A stretch of DNA of 45,582 nucleotides from Mycolicibacter senuensis (GCF_002101885.1 NZ_LQPS01000019.1:1-45582); one strand, 5' to 3'. Shown: positions 16,227 to 25,641, numbered from the stretch's first letter. Program-made: numbers and translations. Notes: a model not told the origin generated them from the sequence alone.

Positions 16227-16802
16227 TCAGACTCCTTCACTGATTCCACCCAGCACGATGGCGAGGTACTGTCTGCCCACTTGTTCGGCGGTGAGCGGTC
16301 CGCCGGGCTGATACCAGCGCACCGACACCCAGGTGGTGTCTCGGATGAAACGGTAGACCAGGTCGACATCGAGGTCGGGCCGGAAACATCCCGCTTCGGC
16401 GCCCTGCTGCAGCACGTCGATCCACATCTTGCGCTGCTGGCGATTGCGCTCATCGACGTAGCCGAAGCGCTCCTGCGAAGACAGCCGCTTGGCCTCGTCC
16501 TGGTAGATGACGACCTGGGCGTGCCGGTGCTCGATCGCATCGAACGACGCCAGGAACAACCCCTTGAAGCATTCCATCGGATCGGATTCGGTGTCGATGA
16601 TCTGCTGGTAGCGCTCGAACAGCCAATCGAGGAAGTCGCGCAGCACCTCGTCGACCATCTCCTCCTTGGAGGAGAAGTGGTGATACAGACTCCCCGACAG
16701 GATCCCGGCAGCGTCGGCGATGTCGCGCACCGTGGTCGCGCGCAGCCCACGCTCGGCGATCATCGCCGCAGCCAGGCTCAGGAGTTCGTCACGGCGCGTC
16801 AT
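16227..16802 (-). CDS. kstR2: TetR-family repressor KstR2
   Basis: The 191-residue repressor begins MTRRDELLSLAAAMIAERGLRATTVRDIADAAGILSGSLYHHF-type sequence (HTH at about 20-45), then KEEMVDEVL. The ligand half, with QVVIYQDEAKRL and YRFIRDTTWVSVRWY, closely matches Rv3557c. KstR2 represses the HIP-degradation genes and is released by HIP-CoA. Two sites fitting its consensus lie at 8925 and 18769, so it should control the genes around it and its own operon. It sits 4 bp after ipdF and 1 bp before fadA6. Confidence 0.96.
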   Translation of the reverse strand: MTRRDELLSLAAAMIAERGLRATTVRDIADAAGILSGSLYHHFSSKEEMVDEVLRDFLDWLFERYQQIIDTESDPMECFKGLFLASFDAIEHRHAQVVIYQDEAKRLSSQERFGYVDERNRQQRKMWIDVLQQGAEAGCFRPDLDVDLVYRFIRDTTWVSVRWYQPGGPLTAEQVGRQYLAIVLGGISEGV

Positions 16803-16806
16803 GGCA

Positions 16807-17607
16807 TCACGGGTGCTGACTGGAAACCGAGATGACTTCGCCGGTCAGGTAACTGGAATAGTCGCTGGCCAAGAACGCGATGGTGGTGGCGATCTCCCAC
16901 GGCTCGGCGGCCCGGCCGAACGCCTCGCCCTCGGCGAGCCGGTCGAGCAGCTCCGCGGAGCTGGTCTTCTCCAGGAACTTGTGTCGGGCGATCGACGGCG
17001 ACACGGCGTTGATCCGAACCCCGTACTCGACCGCCTCGATGGCACTGCACCGGGTCAGCGCCATGACACCGGCCTTGGCGGCGGCGTAGTGCGACTGGGA
17101 ATGCTGCGCACGCCAGCCCAGCACGCTGGCGTTGTTGACGATCACCCCACCGTGCTCGACACCGCGGAAATAGCGCAATGCGGCTCGGGTCGACCGCATC
17201 ACCGAGTTGAGCGTGACATTCAGGACGCGGTCCCACTCCTCGTCGGTCATGTCGATCACCGGCGTCTGGCCGCCCAGGCCGGCGTTGTTGACCAGCACGT
17301 CGAGCCGGCCCATCTTGGCCACGGCGGTCTCGAACAGTTCGTCGACCGCGGCCGTCGAGGTGACGTCGCAGACCACCGCCTCCACCCGGCCCAGCCCGAG
17401 GGCGGCCAGTTCGTCACGGGTCTCGGAAAGCCGGCGCTCGTGATAGTCGGAGACGACGACGTCGGCACCTTCGAGCAGCGCACGACGGGCGGTGGTGGAG
17501 CCGATTCCGGTGCCGGCGGCCGCGGTCACCAGCACCGTCTTGCCCTTCAGCAGGCCGTGTCCGGCGATCTCTTCCGGCGCGGTGGACAGATCCGAAACCG
17601 AGCTCAT
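16807..17607 (-). CDS. ipdF: short-chain dehydrogenase IpdF (Rv3559c-like)
   Basis: This 266-residue SDR has a TAAAGTGIG cofactor motif, NNAG, and YAAAK at the active site. The ATG at 17607 overlaps the fadE30 stop (ATGA). A longer upstream frame exists but reads antisense-like sequence inside fadE30. It matches Rv3559c, the IpdF dehydrogenase that acts on the 5-hydroxy form of the HIP intermediate. It is positioned between fadE30 and kstR2 as in M. tuberculosis. Assignment rests on sequence resemblance plus exact synteny. Confidence 0.9.
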   Translation of the reverse strand: MSSVSDLSTAPEEIAGHGLLKGKTVLVTAAAGTGIGSTTARRALLEGADVVVSDYHERRLSETRDELAALGLGRVEAVVCDVTSTAAVDELFETAVAKMGRLDVLVNNAGLGGQTPVIDMTDEEWDRVLNVTLNSVMRSTRAALRYFRGVEHGGVIVNNASVLGWRAQHSQSHYAAAKAGVMALTRCSAIEAVEYGVRINAVSPSIARHKFLEKTSSAELLDRLAEGEAFGRAAEPWEIATTIAFLASDYSSYLTGEVISVSSQHP

Positions 17608-18752
17608 CCCTTTGCCTCCCGGGGTAGGCCGAGAACCCGCTCGGCGATGATGTTGCGCTGAATCTCGTTCGATCCGCCGTAGATGGTGTCTGAGCGGGTG
17701 AACAGATAGAGCCGCTGCCACTCGTCGAACTCGCCGTCGGCGAGCACCATCGAGTCGCGACCGATCACATCCATGGCGAGCTCGCCCAGGTCGCGATGCC
17801 AGTTGGCCCACAACAGTTTCGAGACGTTATCTTGACCGGGCTGCTCGACGTCCATGGTGGCCAGCGCGTAGGACCGCATGGCACGCAAGCCGACCCAGGA
17901 TCGGGTCAGCCGCTCGCGGATCAGCGGATCTTCGGCGACGCCGTTGCGCTGGGCGAGCTCGGCGAGCGCGGAAAGCTCACGCGCGTAACGGATCTGCTGA
18001 CCCAGTGTCGACACGCCACGCTCGAAGGTGAGCGTGCCCATCGCGACCTTCCACCCGTCACCGGGCTCGCCGACCACCAGGTCGGCGTCGGTGCGCGCGT
18101 CGTCGAAGAACACCTCGTTGAACTCCGAGGTGCCGGTCAGCTGCACGATCGGCCGGATCTCGACGCCGGGCTGGTCCAACGGCACCAACAGGTAGGACAG
18201 TCCGTTGTGCCGCTTGGAGCCCTTCTCGGTGCGGGCCACTACGAAGCACCACTGCGACAGGTGCGCCAGTGACGTCCAGACCTTCTGGCCGTTAATCACC
18301 CAGTGGTCGCCCTCCAGCACGGCGGTGGTGGCGACATTGGCCAGGTCACTGCCGGCACCGGGCTCGGAGTAGCCCTGACACCACAGCTCGGTGACGTTGC
18401 GGATGCCGGGCAGGAAACGCTGCTGCTGTTCGGGGGTGCCGAAGGCGATCAGCGTCGGCCCGAGCAGCTCCTCGCCGAGGTGGTTGACCTTGTCGGGCGC
18501 ATCGGCGCGCGCGTACTCCTCGTAGAAGGCCACCCGGTGCGCCACCGACAGGCCGCGCCCGCCGTGCTCCACCGGCCAGCCCAGGCAGGTCAGCCCGGCG
18601 TCGGCGAGATGACGGTTCCACGCCATCCGCTCCTCGAAGGCCTCGTGTTCGCGCCCGGGACCGCCCAAGCCCTTGAGCTTGGCGAACTCCCCAACCAGGT
18701 TGTCGTCCAGCCATGCGCGGACCTCGGCCCGGAACTCCTCGACTGCTTGCAC
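17604..18752 (-). CDS. fadE30: acyl-CoA dehydrogenase FadE30
   Basis: This 382-residue acyl-CoA dehydrogenase has full domain order: the N-terminal helical domain, the middle beta domain (WCQGYSEPGAGSDLANV, FAD/substrate area), and the C-terminal helical domain ending YGGSNEIQRNIIAERVLGLPR. The GTG at 18752 has no proper ribosome site; TAGCCT ends 6 nt before it, suggesting a leaderless transcript. It corresponds to Rv3560c, which dehydrogenates HIP-CoA after FadD3. It is first in the leftward operon and divergent from fadD3 with a KstR2 operator between. Confidence 0.94.
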   Translation of the reverse strand: MQAVEEFRAEVRAWLDDNLVGEFAKLKGLGGPGREHEAFEERMAWNRHLADAGLTCLGWPVEHGGRGLSVAHRVAFYEEYARADAPDKVNHLGEELLGPTLIAFGTPEQQQRFLPGIRNVTELWCQGYSEPGAGSDLANVATTAVLEGDHWVINGQKVWTSLAHLSQWCFVVARTEKGSKRHNGLSYLLVPLDQPGVEIRPIVQLTGTSEFNEVFFDDARTDADLVVGEPGDGWKVAMGTLTFERGVSTLGQQIRYARELSALAELAQRNGVAEDPLIRERLTRSWVGLRAMRSYALATMDVEQPGQDNVSKLLWANWHRDLGELAMDVIGRDSMVLADGEFDEWQRLYLFTRSDTIYGGSNEIQRNIIAERVLGLPREAKG

Positions 18753-18758
18753 CCTTGT

Positions 18759-18764
18759 AGGCTA
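18759..18764 (-). promoter_or_regulatory. probable -10 box of leaderless fadE30 promoter
   Basis: TAGCCT on the minus strand is followed by 6 nt and the GTG start of fadE30. This is the same geometry as TACGCT before the other leftward KstR2-controlled gene at 8909. The operator begins 5 bp upstream. Confidence 0.5.
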
Positions 18765-18768
18765 ACCT

Positions 18769-18782
18769 ACCAAGCACTTGCT
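18769..18782. promoter_or_regulatory. KstR2 operator 2
   Basis: ACCAAGCACTTGCT fits AnCAAGnnCTTGnT completely. It lies in the 73-bp gap between fadE30 and fadD3 and should control both directions. Confidence 0.9.
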
Positions 18783-18825
18783 TGTTAGCCCCGGCGCAGA
18801 TGCGCGTCACAGAGGAGCGGCGCAC

Positions 18826-20385
18826 ATGAGCCCCGAACCGCAGACCACTCCTGCGGCGCTGGACCACATCGCGCGGACGCTTCCCGATCACGCCGCCCTG
18901 GTCACCGAGGACGGCAGCTTCAGCTACGCCCGGCTGCGCGACGAGGTGCGCCGGGTCGCGGCTGCCCTGATCGCCCTCGGCGTGGCGCCCGGCGACCGGG
19001 TCGCGCTGTGGTCGCCCAACACCTGGCACTGGGTGGTGACCTGCCTGGGCACCCACTACGCCGGCGGCGTACTGGTGCCGCTGAACACCCGCTACACCGC
19101 GTCGGAGGCCACCGACATCCTGGCTCGCAGCAAAGCCAGGGTGCTGGTCGGGATGGGCCGGTTCCTCAAAGCCGACCGACTCGCCGAACTCGAGCGGGAC
19201 GAGCTGCCCGCACTCGAGCACACCGTCCGGATCCCCGTGGAACACGGCGACGCGGCGGCGGCGGCATCCTGGGCTGAGTTCATCGCCGCGGGCGCCTCGA
19301 CAACCGACGACCAGATCGACGCCCGCGCCGCCGCGGTCGGGCCCGACGACCTGTCGGACATCCTGTTCACCTCGGGAACAACCGGCCGGAGCAAGGGCGT
19401 GCTCTGCGCCCACCGGCAGTCGCTGGCCGGCCCGGCGGCCTGGGCCGAGTGCGGGCGGATGACCGCCGACGACCGCTACCTGTGCATCAATCCGTTCTTC
19501 CACAACTTCGGCTACAAGGCCGGCATCCTGGCCTGCCTACAGACCGGGGCCACCTTGATCCCGCAACTGACCTTCGACCCGGCCGCAGCGCTGCGCGCGA
19601 TCGCCGAACACCGGATCACCGTGCTGCCCGGGCCGCCGACCATCTACCAGACGCTGCTGGACCACCCCGACCGCGATCGGCATGACCTGAGCTCGCTGCG
19701 GTTCGCGGTCACCGGTGCGGCCACCGTGCCGGTGGTGTTGATCGAGCGGATGCAGAACGAGCTCGACATCGACATTGTGCTCACCGCCTACGGGCTGACC
19801 GAGTCGGGCGGGTTCGCCACCATGTGCCGCGCCGACGATGATGCCGTCACCGTCGCCACCACCTGCGGGCGGCCGATCGCCGACTTCGAGTTGCGGATCG
19901 ATCGCGGTGCCGACTCCGAGGCCGGCGAGGTGTTGCTGCGCAGCGCCAACATCATGCTGGGTTACCTCGATGACGCCGACGCCACCGCAGCCGCCGTCGA
20001 CGCCGACGGCTGGCTGCACACCGGCGACGTCGGCACCCTCGACGGGGCCGGGAATCTGCGGATCACCGACCGGCTCAAGGACATGTACATCTGCGGTGGC
20101 TTCAACGTCTATCCCGCCGAGATCGAGCAGGTGCTGGCCCGCCTCGACGGGGTGGCCGACGTGGCGGTGGTCGGCGTGCCCGACGAACGGCTCGGCGAGG
20201 TCGGGCGGGCATTCATCGTGCGCCGGCCCGGACCGGGTGCGGCCCTCGATGAAGCAACGGTGATCGCTTACGCCCGTGAGCATCTGGCGAACTTCAAGGC
20301 ACCGCGATCGGTGACCTTCGCCGACTCCCTGCCGCGCAATCCCGGCGGCAAGGTGGTCAAGCATGAGTTGAGAGAGTGGGCTTAG
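18826..20385 (+). CDS. fadD3: HIP-CoA synthetase FadD3
   Basis: This 519-residue adenylate-forming ligase has the P-loop LFTSGTTGRSKGV (about 182-194), a motif near AYGLTESGG, GDVGTLD and the C-terminal catalytic lysine region PRNPGGKVVKHEL. The ATG at 18826 has AGAGGAG 8 nt upstream; an upstream frame to 18778 would cover the KstR2 operator. FadD3 activates the indane-propionate HIP with CoA, the step that makes the KstR2 inducer, so induction is autocatalytic. Its stop directly abuts the fadE31 ATG. Confidence 0.95.
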   Translation: MSPEPQTTPAALDHIARTLPDHAALVTEDGSFSYARLRDEVRRVAAALIALGVAPGDRVALWSPNTWHWVVTCLGTHYAGGVLVPLNTRYTASEATDILARSKARVLVGMGRFLKADRLAELERDELPALEHTVRIPVEHGDAAAAASWAEFIAAGASTTDDQIDARAAAVGPDDLSDILFTSGTTGRSKGVLCAHRQSLAGPAAWAECGRMTADDRYLCINPFFHNFGYKAGILACLQTGATLIPQLTFDPAAALRAIAEHRITVLPGPPTIYQTLLDHPDRDRHDLSSLRFAVTGAATVPVVLIERMQNELDIDIVLTAYGLTESGGFATMCRADDDAVTVATTCGRPIADFELRIDRGADSEAGEVLLRSANIMLGYLDDADATAAAVDADGWLHTGDVGTLDGAGNLRITDRLKDMYICGGFNVYPAEIEQVLARLDGVADVAVVGVPDERLGEVGRAFIVRRPGPGAALDEATVIAYAREHLANFKAPRSVTFADSLPRNPGGKVVKHELREWA

Positions 20386-21519
20386 ATGGACTTGAATATT
20401 GATGCAGAGACCGAGGCCTTCCGCGCGGAGGTCCGCGAGTTTCTGGCGGCGAACAAAGACAAGTTCCCGGTCGCGTCCTACGACACCGCCGAGGGTTTCG
20501 AACAGCACCGCCGGTGGGACAAGGTGCTTTACGACGCCGGCCTGTCGGTGATCGCCTGGCCGGAGAAATACGGCGGGCGCGACGCCACCCTGCTGCAGTG
20601 GGTGGTGTTCGAGGAGGAGTACTTCCGCGCGGGCGCGCCGGGCCGGGCCAGCGCCAACGGCACCTCGATGCTGGCGCCGACGCTGTTCGCACACGGCACC
20701 TCCGAGCAGCTGGACCGGGTGCTGCCGAAGATGGCCAGCGGCGAGGAGATCTGGGCGCAGGCCTGGTCGGAGCCGGAGTCGGGCAGCGACCTGGCGTCGC
20801 TGCGCTCGACGGCCACCAAGGTAGAGGGCGGCTGGAAACTCAACGGGCAGAAGATCTGGAGCTCACGCGCTCCGTTCGGCGAGCGCGGCTTCGGCTTGTT
20901 CCGCTCGGACCCCGACGCCCAGCGCCACCACGGCTTGACCTACTTCATGTTCGACCTCAAAGCGCCCGGGATCACCGTGCGCGCCATCGAGCAACTCGGC
21001 GGCGAGACCGGTTTCGGCGAGATCTTCCTCGACGACGTGTTCGTGGGAGACAACGACGTGATCGGTGAGCCGAACGAGGGTTGGCGCGCCGCGATGAGCA
21101 CGTCGAGCAACGAGCGCGGCATGAGTCTGCGCAGCCCGGCCCGGTTCCTGGTGGGCGCGGAGAAGCTGGTCGCGCTGTGGCGCGAGCACGGCAGCGACCC
21201 GGTGTTCACCGATCGGGTCGCCGACGCCTGGATCTCCGCGCAGGCCTACCGGCTGCAGACCTTCGGGACCGTGACCCGGCTGGCGGCCGGCGGCGAGCTG
21301 GGGGCGGAATCCTCGGTGACCAAGGTGTTCTGGTCCGATCTCGACGTCGCGCTGCACCAGACCGGCCTGGACATCCGCGGCGTCGACGGCGAGCTCGCCG
21401 ACGCCTGGACCCACGGCTACCTGTTCGCGCTCGGTGGCCCGATCTACGCCGGCACCAACGAGATTCAGCGCAATATCATCGCCGAGCGGCTGCTGGGCCT
21501 GCCCCGGGAGAAGAAGTGA
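20386..21519 (+). CDS. fadE31: acyl-CoA dehydrogenase subunit FadE31
   Basis: This 377-residue protein, the same length as Rv3562, has the full acyl-CoA dehydrogenase fold: WAQAWSEPESGSDLASLRSTA in the middle domain and YAGTNEIQRNIIAERLLGLPREKK at the end. It is followed without a gap by two shorter homologues, FadE32 and FadE33. Steroid-CoA dehydrogenases of mycobacteria often work as alpha2-beta2 complexes of one long and one short chain, so FadE31 probably pairs with FadE32 or FadE33. The specific substrate is a HIP-derived CoA ester. Confidence 0.93.
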   Translation: MDLNIDAETEAFRAEVREFLAANKDKFPVASYDTAEGFEQHRRWDKVLYDAGLSVIAWPEKYGGRDATLLQWVVFEEEYFRAGAPGRASANGTSMLAPTLFAHGTSEQLDRVLPKMASGEEIWAQAWSEPESGSDLASLRSTATKVEGGWKLNGQKIWSSRAPFGERGFGLFRSDPDAQRHHGLTYFMFDLKAPGITVRAIEQLGGETGFGEIFLDDVFVGDNDVIGEPNEGWRAAMSTSSNERGMSLRSPARFLVGAEKLVALWREHGSDPVFTDRVADAWISAQAYRLQTFGTVTRLAAGGELGAESSVTKVFWSDLDVALHQTGLDIRGVDGELADAWTHGYLFALGGPIYAGTNEIQRNIIAERLLGLPREKK

Positions 21520-22481
21520 AATTCGATCTAGACCAAGAACAGCGCGACTTCGCGGCCAGCATCGACGCCGCGCTGGCCGCCGCCGACGTGCCGGGTGCGG
21601 TGCGCACCTGGGCGCAGGGCGAACCCGAAGCGGGACGTCGGGTGTGGAACCAACTCGCCGAACTCGGTGTCACCGCGCTGGCGGTACCCGAGCAGTACGA
21701 CGGCATCGGTGCGCACCCCGTCGACCTGATGCTGACCATGGAGGCGTTGGGCCGCTGGTGTGTGCCGGGGCCGGTGGTGGAATCGATCGCGGTGGCACCG
21801 GTGTTGCTTGCCGGCGCACCCGACGCCGCAATGCGGCTGGCCGCCCTCGCCGCCGGTGAGCTGATCGCCACCGTGGCACTGCCGCCGCACGCCCCTCGCG
21901 CCGTGGATGCCGAGACCGTCGACCTGGTCCTGCTTGCCGAGAACGGCAAGGCCGGCGTCGCGCAGCCCGGCACCCGGCACGCCTCGGTGGACCCGAGCCG
22001 GGGCGTCTGCGATGTCACCGCTACCGGCGACTCCTGGGACGCCGACACCGGCCGCGGCTACGAGGTGGGGGCCCTGGCCACCGCGGCACAGTTGATCGGG
22101 GCCGGACAGGCCATGCTGAACACGGCCGTCGACTACGCGAAGCAGCGCACCCAGTTCGGCCGGGTGATCGGCGGCTACCAGGCGATCAAGCACAAGCTCG
22201 CCGACGTGCACATCGCCCTGGAGTTGGCCCGCCCGCTGGTGTACGGGGCGGCGCTGTCGTTCGCCGACAACTCCCCCGATGCCGCCCGCGACGTCAGCGC
22301 CGCCAAGGTGGCGGCGTCCGACGCCGCCCTGCTGGCCGCGCACTCGGCGCTGCAGACGCACGGTGCCATCGGTTTCACCAGTGAATGCGACCTGTCGCTG
22401 TGGCTGCTGCGGGTGCAAGCCCTGCGCCCGGCCTGGGGGGATCCCACCGCCCACCGGCGGCGAGTGTTGGAGGCGATCTAA
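21516..22481 (+). CDS. fadE32: acyl-CoA dehydrogenase subunit FadE32
   Basis: The protein has 321 residues from the GTG at 21516 overlapping the fadE31 stop. A longer in-frame extension upstream to 21081 only reads fadE31 out of frame and is discarded. It is a short form of the acyl-CoA dehydrogenase fold: a poorly conserved middle part, then AVDYAKQRTQFGRVIGGYQAIKHKLADV and LQTHGAIGFTSECDLSLWLLR. It corresponds to Rv3563. It is probably the partner chain of FadE31. Confidence 0.92.
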   Translation: MKFDLDQEQRDFAASIDAALAAADVPGAVRTWAQGEPEAGRRVWNQLAELGVTALAVPEQYDGIGAHPVDLMLTMEALGRWCVPGPVVESIAVAPVLLAGAPDAAMRLAALAAGELIATVALPPHAPRAVDAETVDLVLLAENGKAGVAQPGTRHASVDPSRGVCDVTATGDSWDADTGRGYEVGALATAAQLIGAGQAMLNTAVDYAKQRTQFGRVIGGYQAIKHKLADVHIALELARPLVYGAALSFADNSPDAARDVSAAKVAASDAALLAAHSALQTHGAIGFTSECDLSLWLLRVQALRPAWGDPTAHRRRVLEAI

Positions 22482-23447
22482 GTGGCCCGCAACGAAGAAC
22501 GCGACCTGCTACGCCAAACGGTGGCGGCGCTGGTCGACAAGCACGCCACCCCCGAAGCGGTCCGGACGGCGATGGAGTCCGACCGCGGCTACGACGAGTC
22601 GCTGTGGCAGCTGTTGTGCGAGCAGGTCGGTGCCGCCGCGCTGGTGGTGCCCGAGGAGCTCGGCGGCGCCGGAGGCCAACTGGGTGATGCCGCCGTCGTT
22701 CTCGAGGAATTGGGCAAGGCACTGGTGCCCACCCCGCTGTTGGGCACCGTGCTGGCCGAGCTGGCACTGTTGGCCGCCCCCGAGCCCGATGCCGAAACGC
22801 TGGAGCAGCTCGCCGAAGGCAGTGCGATCGGAGCGGTGGTCTTCGGCGACGGCTATGCGGCCAACGGGGACCTGGTGGGCGCCGCCGATGTCCACGGGGT
22901 CGTCATCGGCGCCCAGGACGGCCAATTGCAGCGCTGGACCGCCTTCACCGCCGAGCCGGTGGCCACCATGGACCCCACCCGCCGGTTGGGCCGGGTCACC
23001 GCCGAGCAGACCGCGGCCATCGGCGCCGACCCCGGTATCGCCGACTATGCGGCGATCCTGCTGGCCGCCGAACAGATCGGCGCGGCCAGCCGCTGTCTGG
23101 ACCTGACGGTGCAGTACACCAAGGACCGGGTGCAGTTCGGCCGGCCGATCGGCAGCTTCCAGGCCCTCAAGCACCGGATGGCCGACCTGTACGTGGACGT
23201 CTCGGCCGCCCGAGCCGTCGTCGACGACGCCCTCGCGGAACCTTCTGCCACCGCCGCCGCACTGGCCAGAGTCGTTGCCAGCGAGGCATTCTCCAAGGTC
23301 GCGGGTGAAGCGGTCCAACTGCACGGCGGCATCGCGATCACCTGGGAGAGCGACATCCAGCTCTACTTCAAACGCGCGCACGGCAGTTCGCAGCTGCTCG
23401 GCCAGCCGGCCGAACACCTGCGCAGGTTACAGACCGAGGTGTTCTGA
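22482..23447 (+). CDS. fadE33: acyl-CoA dehydrogenase subunit FadE33
   Basis: This 321-residue short acyl-CoA dehydrogenase, start GTG immediately after the fadE32 stop, has TVQYTKDRVQFGRPIGSFQALKHRMADLY and VQLHGGIAITWESDIQLYFKR. It corresponds to Rv3564. In M. tuberculosis aspB follows directly; here two additional genes intervene. Like FadE32 it probably needs a longer FadE partner. Confidence 0.92.
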   Translation: MARNEERDLLRQTVAALVDKHATPEAVRTAMESDRGYDESLWQLLCEQVGAAALVVPEELGGAGGQLGDAAVVLEELGKALVPTPLLGTVLAELALLAAPEPDAETLEQLAEGSAIGAVVFGDGYAANGDLVGAADVHGVVIGAQDGQLQRWTAFTAEPVATMDPTRRLGRVTAEQTAAIGADPGIADYAAILLAAEQIGAASRCLDLTVQYTKDRVQFGRPIGSFQALKHRMADLYVDVSAARAVVDDALAEPSATAAALARVVASEAFSKVAGEAVQLHGGIAITWESDIQLYFKRAHGSSQLLGQPAEHLRRLQTEVF

Positions 23448-23466
23448 CAGCCCGTACGGTAGACAC

Positions 23467-24453
23467 ATGTGCACCCGACTGGTTTACCTAGGCCCCAATG
23501 GCAACATCATCACCGGACGGTCGATGGACTGGAAGCTGGATCTGGCTACCGACCTGTGGTCGTTGCCGCGCGGGGTGACGCGTGACGGGCGGGCCGGGGC
23601 GAACTCCATCGAATGGACCGCGAAGTACGGCAGCGTGGTGGCCACCGGCTACGACATCTGCACCACCGACGGATTGAACGAGGCCGGACTGTCGGCCAAC
23701 CTGCTGTGGCTGGCCGAGTCGGAGTTTCCGGCCCACGGCGGTTCCCGCCCCGGGATGTCGGTCGCAATATGGGCCCAGTACATGCTCGACAACTTCGCCA
23801 CGGTGGCCGGTGCGGTCGCGGCACTGCAGACCGAACCGTTCGACGTGCTCACCGAGGGCGTACCCGGCGAGGAGCGGCTGGCCACCCTGCATCTGTCGAT
23901 GTCGGACGGCAGCGGTGACAGTGCGATCGTGGAATACGTTGGCGGTAAACAGGTCATCCACCACAGTCGCGACTACCAGGTGATGACCAACTCGCCGATC
24001 TTCGAACAGCAGCTCGCCGTCAACGCCTACTGGGAACAGCTCGGCGGCACCGTCATGCTGCCGGGCACCAACCGGGCCGCCGACCGGTTCGCGCGGGCCT
24101 CGTTCTACGTCAACGCGATACCCAAGGTCGAGGACCCCAAGATCGCGCTCGCATCGGTGTTCAGCGTGGTGCGCAACGTCTCGGTGCCGTTCGGCATCTC
24201 CACACCGGACGAGCCGAACATATCGTCCACCCGCTGGCGCACCGTCGCCCACCACACCCGCAAGCTGTACTGCTTCGAGTCGGCGTTGACGCCCAACGTC
24301 TTCTGGGTGGACCTGAACAAGCTCGACCTCACCGAGGGGGCACCGGCGCGCAAGCTGGATCTGGGTCGCGACGAATCCAACACGTTCGCCGGCGAGAGCT
24401 CAGCGGAATTCGCCGTCGCCGAACCGTTCACGTTTCTGGGGATCACCACGTGA
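23467..24453 (+). CDS. choloylglycine hydrolase/penicillin V acylase-family Ntn hydrolase
   Basis: A 328-residue cytoplasmic-type protein with no signal peptide. The start MCTRLVY places the nucleophile at Cys2, exposed after removal of Met. The other family residues are visible: R18 and D21 in GRSMDW, N78, N175 in MTNSPIFEQQL and an arginine near 207-210 (RFARASFY). Known relatives cleave C-N amide bonds in conjugated bile acids, penicillin V or acyl-homoserine lactones. Only 19 bp separate it from fadE33 and it overlaps the next gene by 4 bp, so it probably belongs to the KstR2 operon. An attractive idea is cleavage of a steroid amide, but the substrate cannot be read from sequence. Confidence 0.88.
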   Translation: MCTRLVYLGPNGNIITGRSMDWKLDLATDLWSLPRGVTRDGRAGANSIEWTAKYGSVVATGYDICTTDGLNEAGLSANLLWLAESEFPAHGGSRPGMSVAIWAQYMLDNFATVAGAVAALQTEPFDVLTEGVPGEERLATLHLSMSDGSGDSAIVEYVGGKQVIHHSRDYQVMTNSPIFEQQLAVNAYWEQLGGTVMLPGTNRAADRFARASFYVNAIPKVEDPKIALASVFSVVRNVSVPFGISTPDEPNISSTRWRTVAHHTRKLYCFESALTPNVFWVDLNKLDLTEGAPARKLDLGRDESNTFAGESSAEFAVAEPFTFLGITT

Positions 24454-25637
24454 CCGCGCACCGTTGCCTGGCCGCGGTCCTGTTGGCAATGCTGGTGTGC
24501 GCCTTGGCAACCGCCGGTCCGGTCGCGGCGACCACCGCACCGGACTGGTCCGGCCTGGATGCCCGTGCCTACCCCGGGCCGATCCCGTCGGCCGGCGAGC
24601 TGATCACCGCGGTGCCGCTGAACCCGGCATTGTCGGTGCGCGGGGCCGGCGAGGCGTTTCGCATCCTGTACGCCACCGTCGACCAGCATGCCGAACCGGC
24701 GGTCAGCACGGCAGCCGTCTTCACCCCGCGCGCCGCGCCGCCACCCGGGGGATGGCCGGTGATCGCCTGGGCGCACGGCACCGTGGGCCTCGGCGACGAC
24801 TGCACGCCCTCGGCACTGCCCCGCAGCGCCCGGGACGACGAGTACCTGTCGCACTGGCTCGACCAGGGCTACGTCGTCGTCGGCACCGACTACGCCGGCC
24901 TGGGCACCCCGGGACTGATGAGCTACCTCAACAGCACCGCCGAAGCGCATTCGGTGGTGGACTCCGTCCGCGCGGTCCATCACCTGGACCTGCCGCTGTC
25001 GCCGAAATGGGCGATCGTCGGCCAATCGCAGGGCGGCGGCGCGGCGGTGAACAGCGCCTGGTGGGCCGACCGGCTGACCGCAGGCGCCGGACTCGACTAC
25101 CGCGGCGTGGTGGCCACCGGAACGCCGGCCAACATCGAGCGGGTGTTCACCCAGGCCGGGCCGGACCTGGCCCGGCGTCCGGCGCCGCCGGCGGCGATCA
25201 GCTACACCTCCTACATCCTCGCCGCACTGCGCGAGGCACACCCCGAACTCGGGATCGACGGTGTGCTGACCCCGCGCGGCCGGGAGCTGACCGACGCCGC
25301 GCAGTCGCTGTGCAAGCCGACCCTGGACCAACGGGTCGGCACCACCACGCTCAACGAGTTGTTCAGCGCCCCGGTCGGCTCGCTGCCCGGCATCGACGCG
25401 GCGCTGGAGAGCTTCATGGGCACACCCACCGAGGGTTACAGCCGGCCGATCTTTCTGGGCCAGGGGCTGCTCGACAGCGATGTCCCGCCGCTGTCCACCC
25501 AGACGCTGTATCAGCAGCTGGTCGACAATCACCAGGATGTGGAGCTGCACATCTACCCCGACCAGGACCATTCCGGCACGGTGATCGCCTCGATGCCCGA
25601 CTCCACCCGTTTCCTGCAGCGGGTCATGGCAGGTTGA
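24450..25637 (+). CDS. secreted alpha/beta-hydrolase lipase
   Basis: The protein has 395 residues, GTG start overlapping the previous stop (GTGA). The signal peptide is hydrophobic LAAVLLAMLVCALATA with likely cleavage near residue 27 (AAT). The fold resembles the secretory lipase (LIP) family: WAHGTVG oxyanion region, nucleophile S193 in VGQSQGGG, acid D342 or D344 in LLDSDVPP, and H374 in DQDHSG. It may release sterols or fatty acids from esters outside the cytoplasm. Being translationally coupled to an amidase inside a sterol operon suggests a joint role in taking apart steroid or lipid conjugates; this is inference. Confidence 0.88.
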   Translation: MTAHRCLAAVLLAMLVCALATAGPVAATTAPDWSGLDARAYPGPIPSAGELITAVPLNPALSVRGAGEAFRILYATVDQHAEPAVSTAAVFTPRAAPPPGGWPVIAWAHGTVGLGDDCTPSALPRSARDDEYLSHWLDQGYVVVGTDYAGLGTPGLMSYLNSTAEAHSVVDSVRAVHHLDLPLSPKWAIVGQSQGGGAAVNSAWWADRLTAGAGLDYRGVVATGTPANIERVFTQAGPDLARRPAPPAAISYTSYILAALREAHPELGIDGVLTPRGRELTDAAQSLCKPTLDQRVGTTTLNELFSAPVGSLPGIDAALESFMGTPTEGYSRPIFLGQGLLDSDVPPLSTQTLYQQLVDNHQDVELHIYPDQDHSGTVIASMPDSTRFLQRVMAG

Positions 25638-25641
25638 TGCC

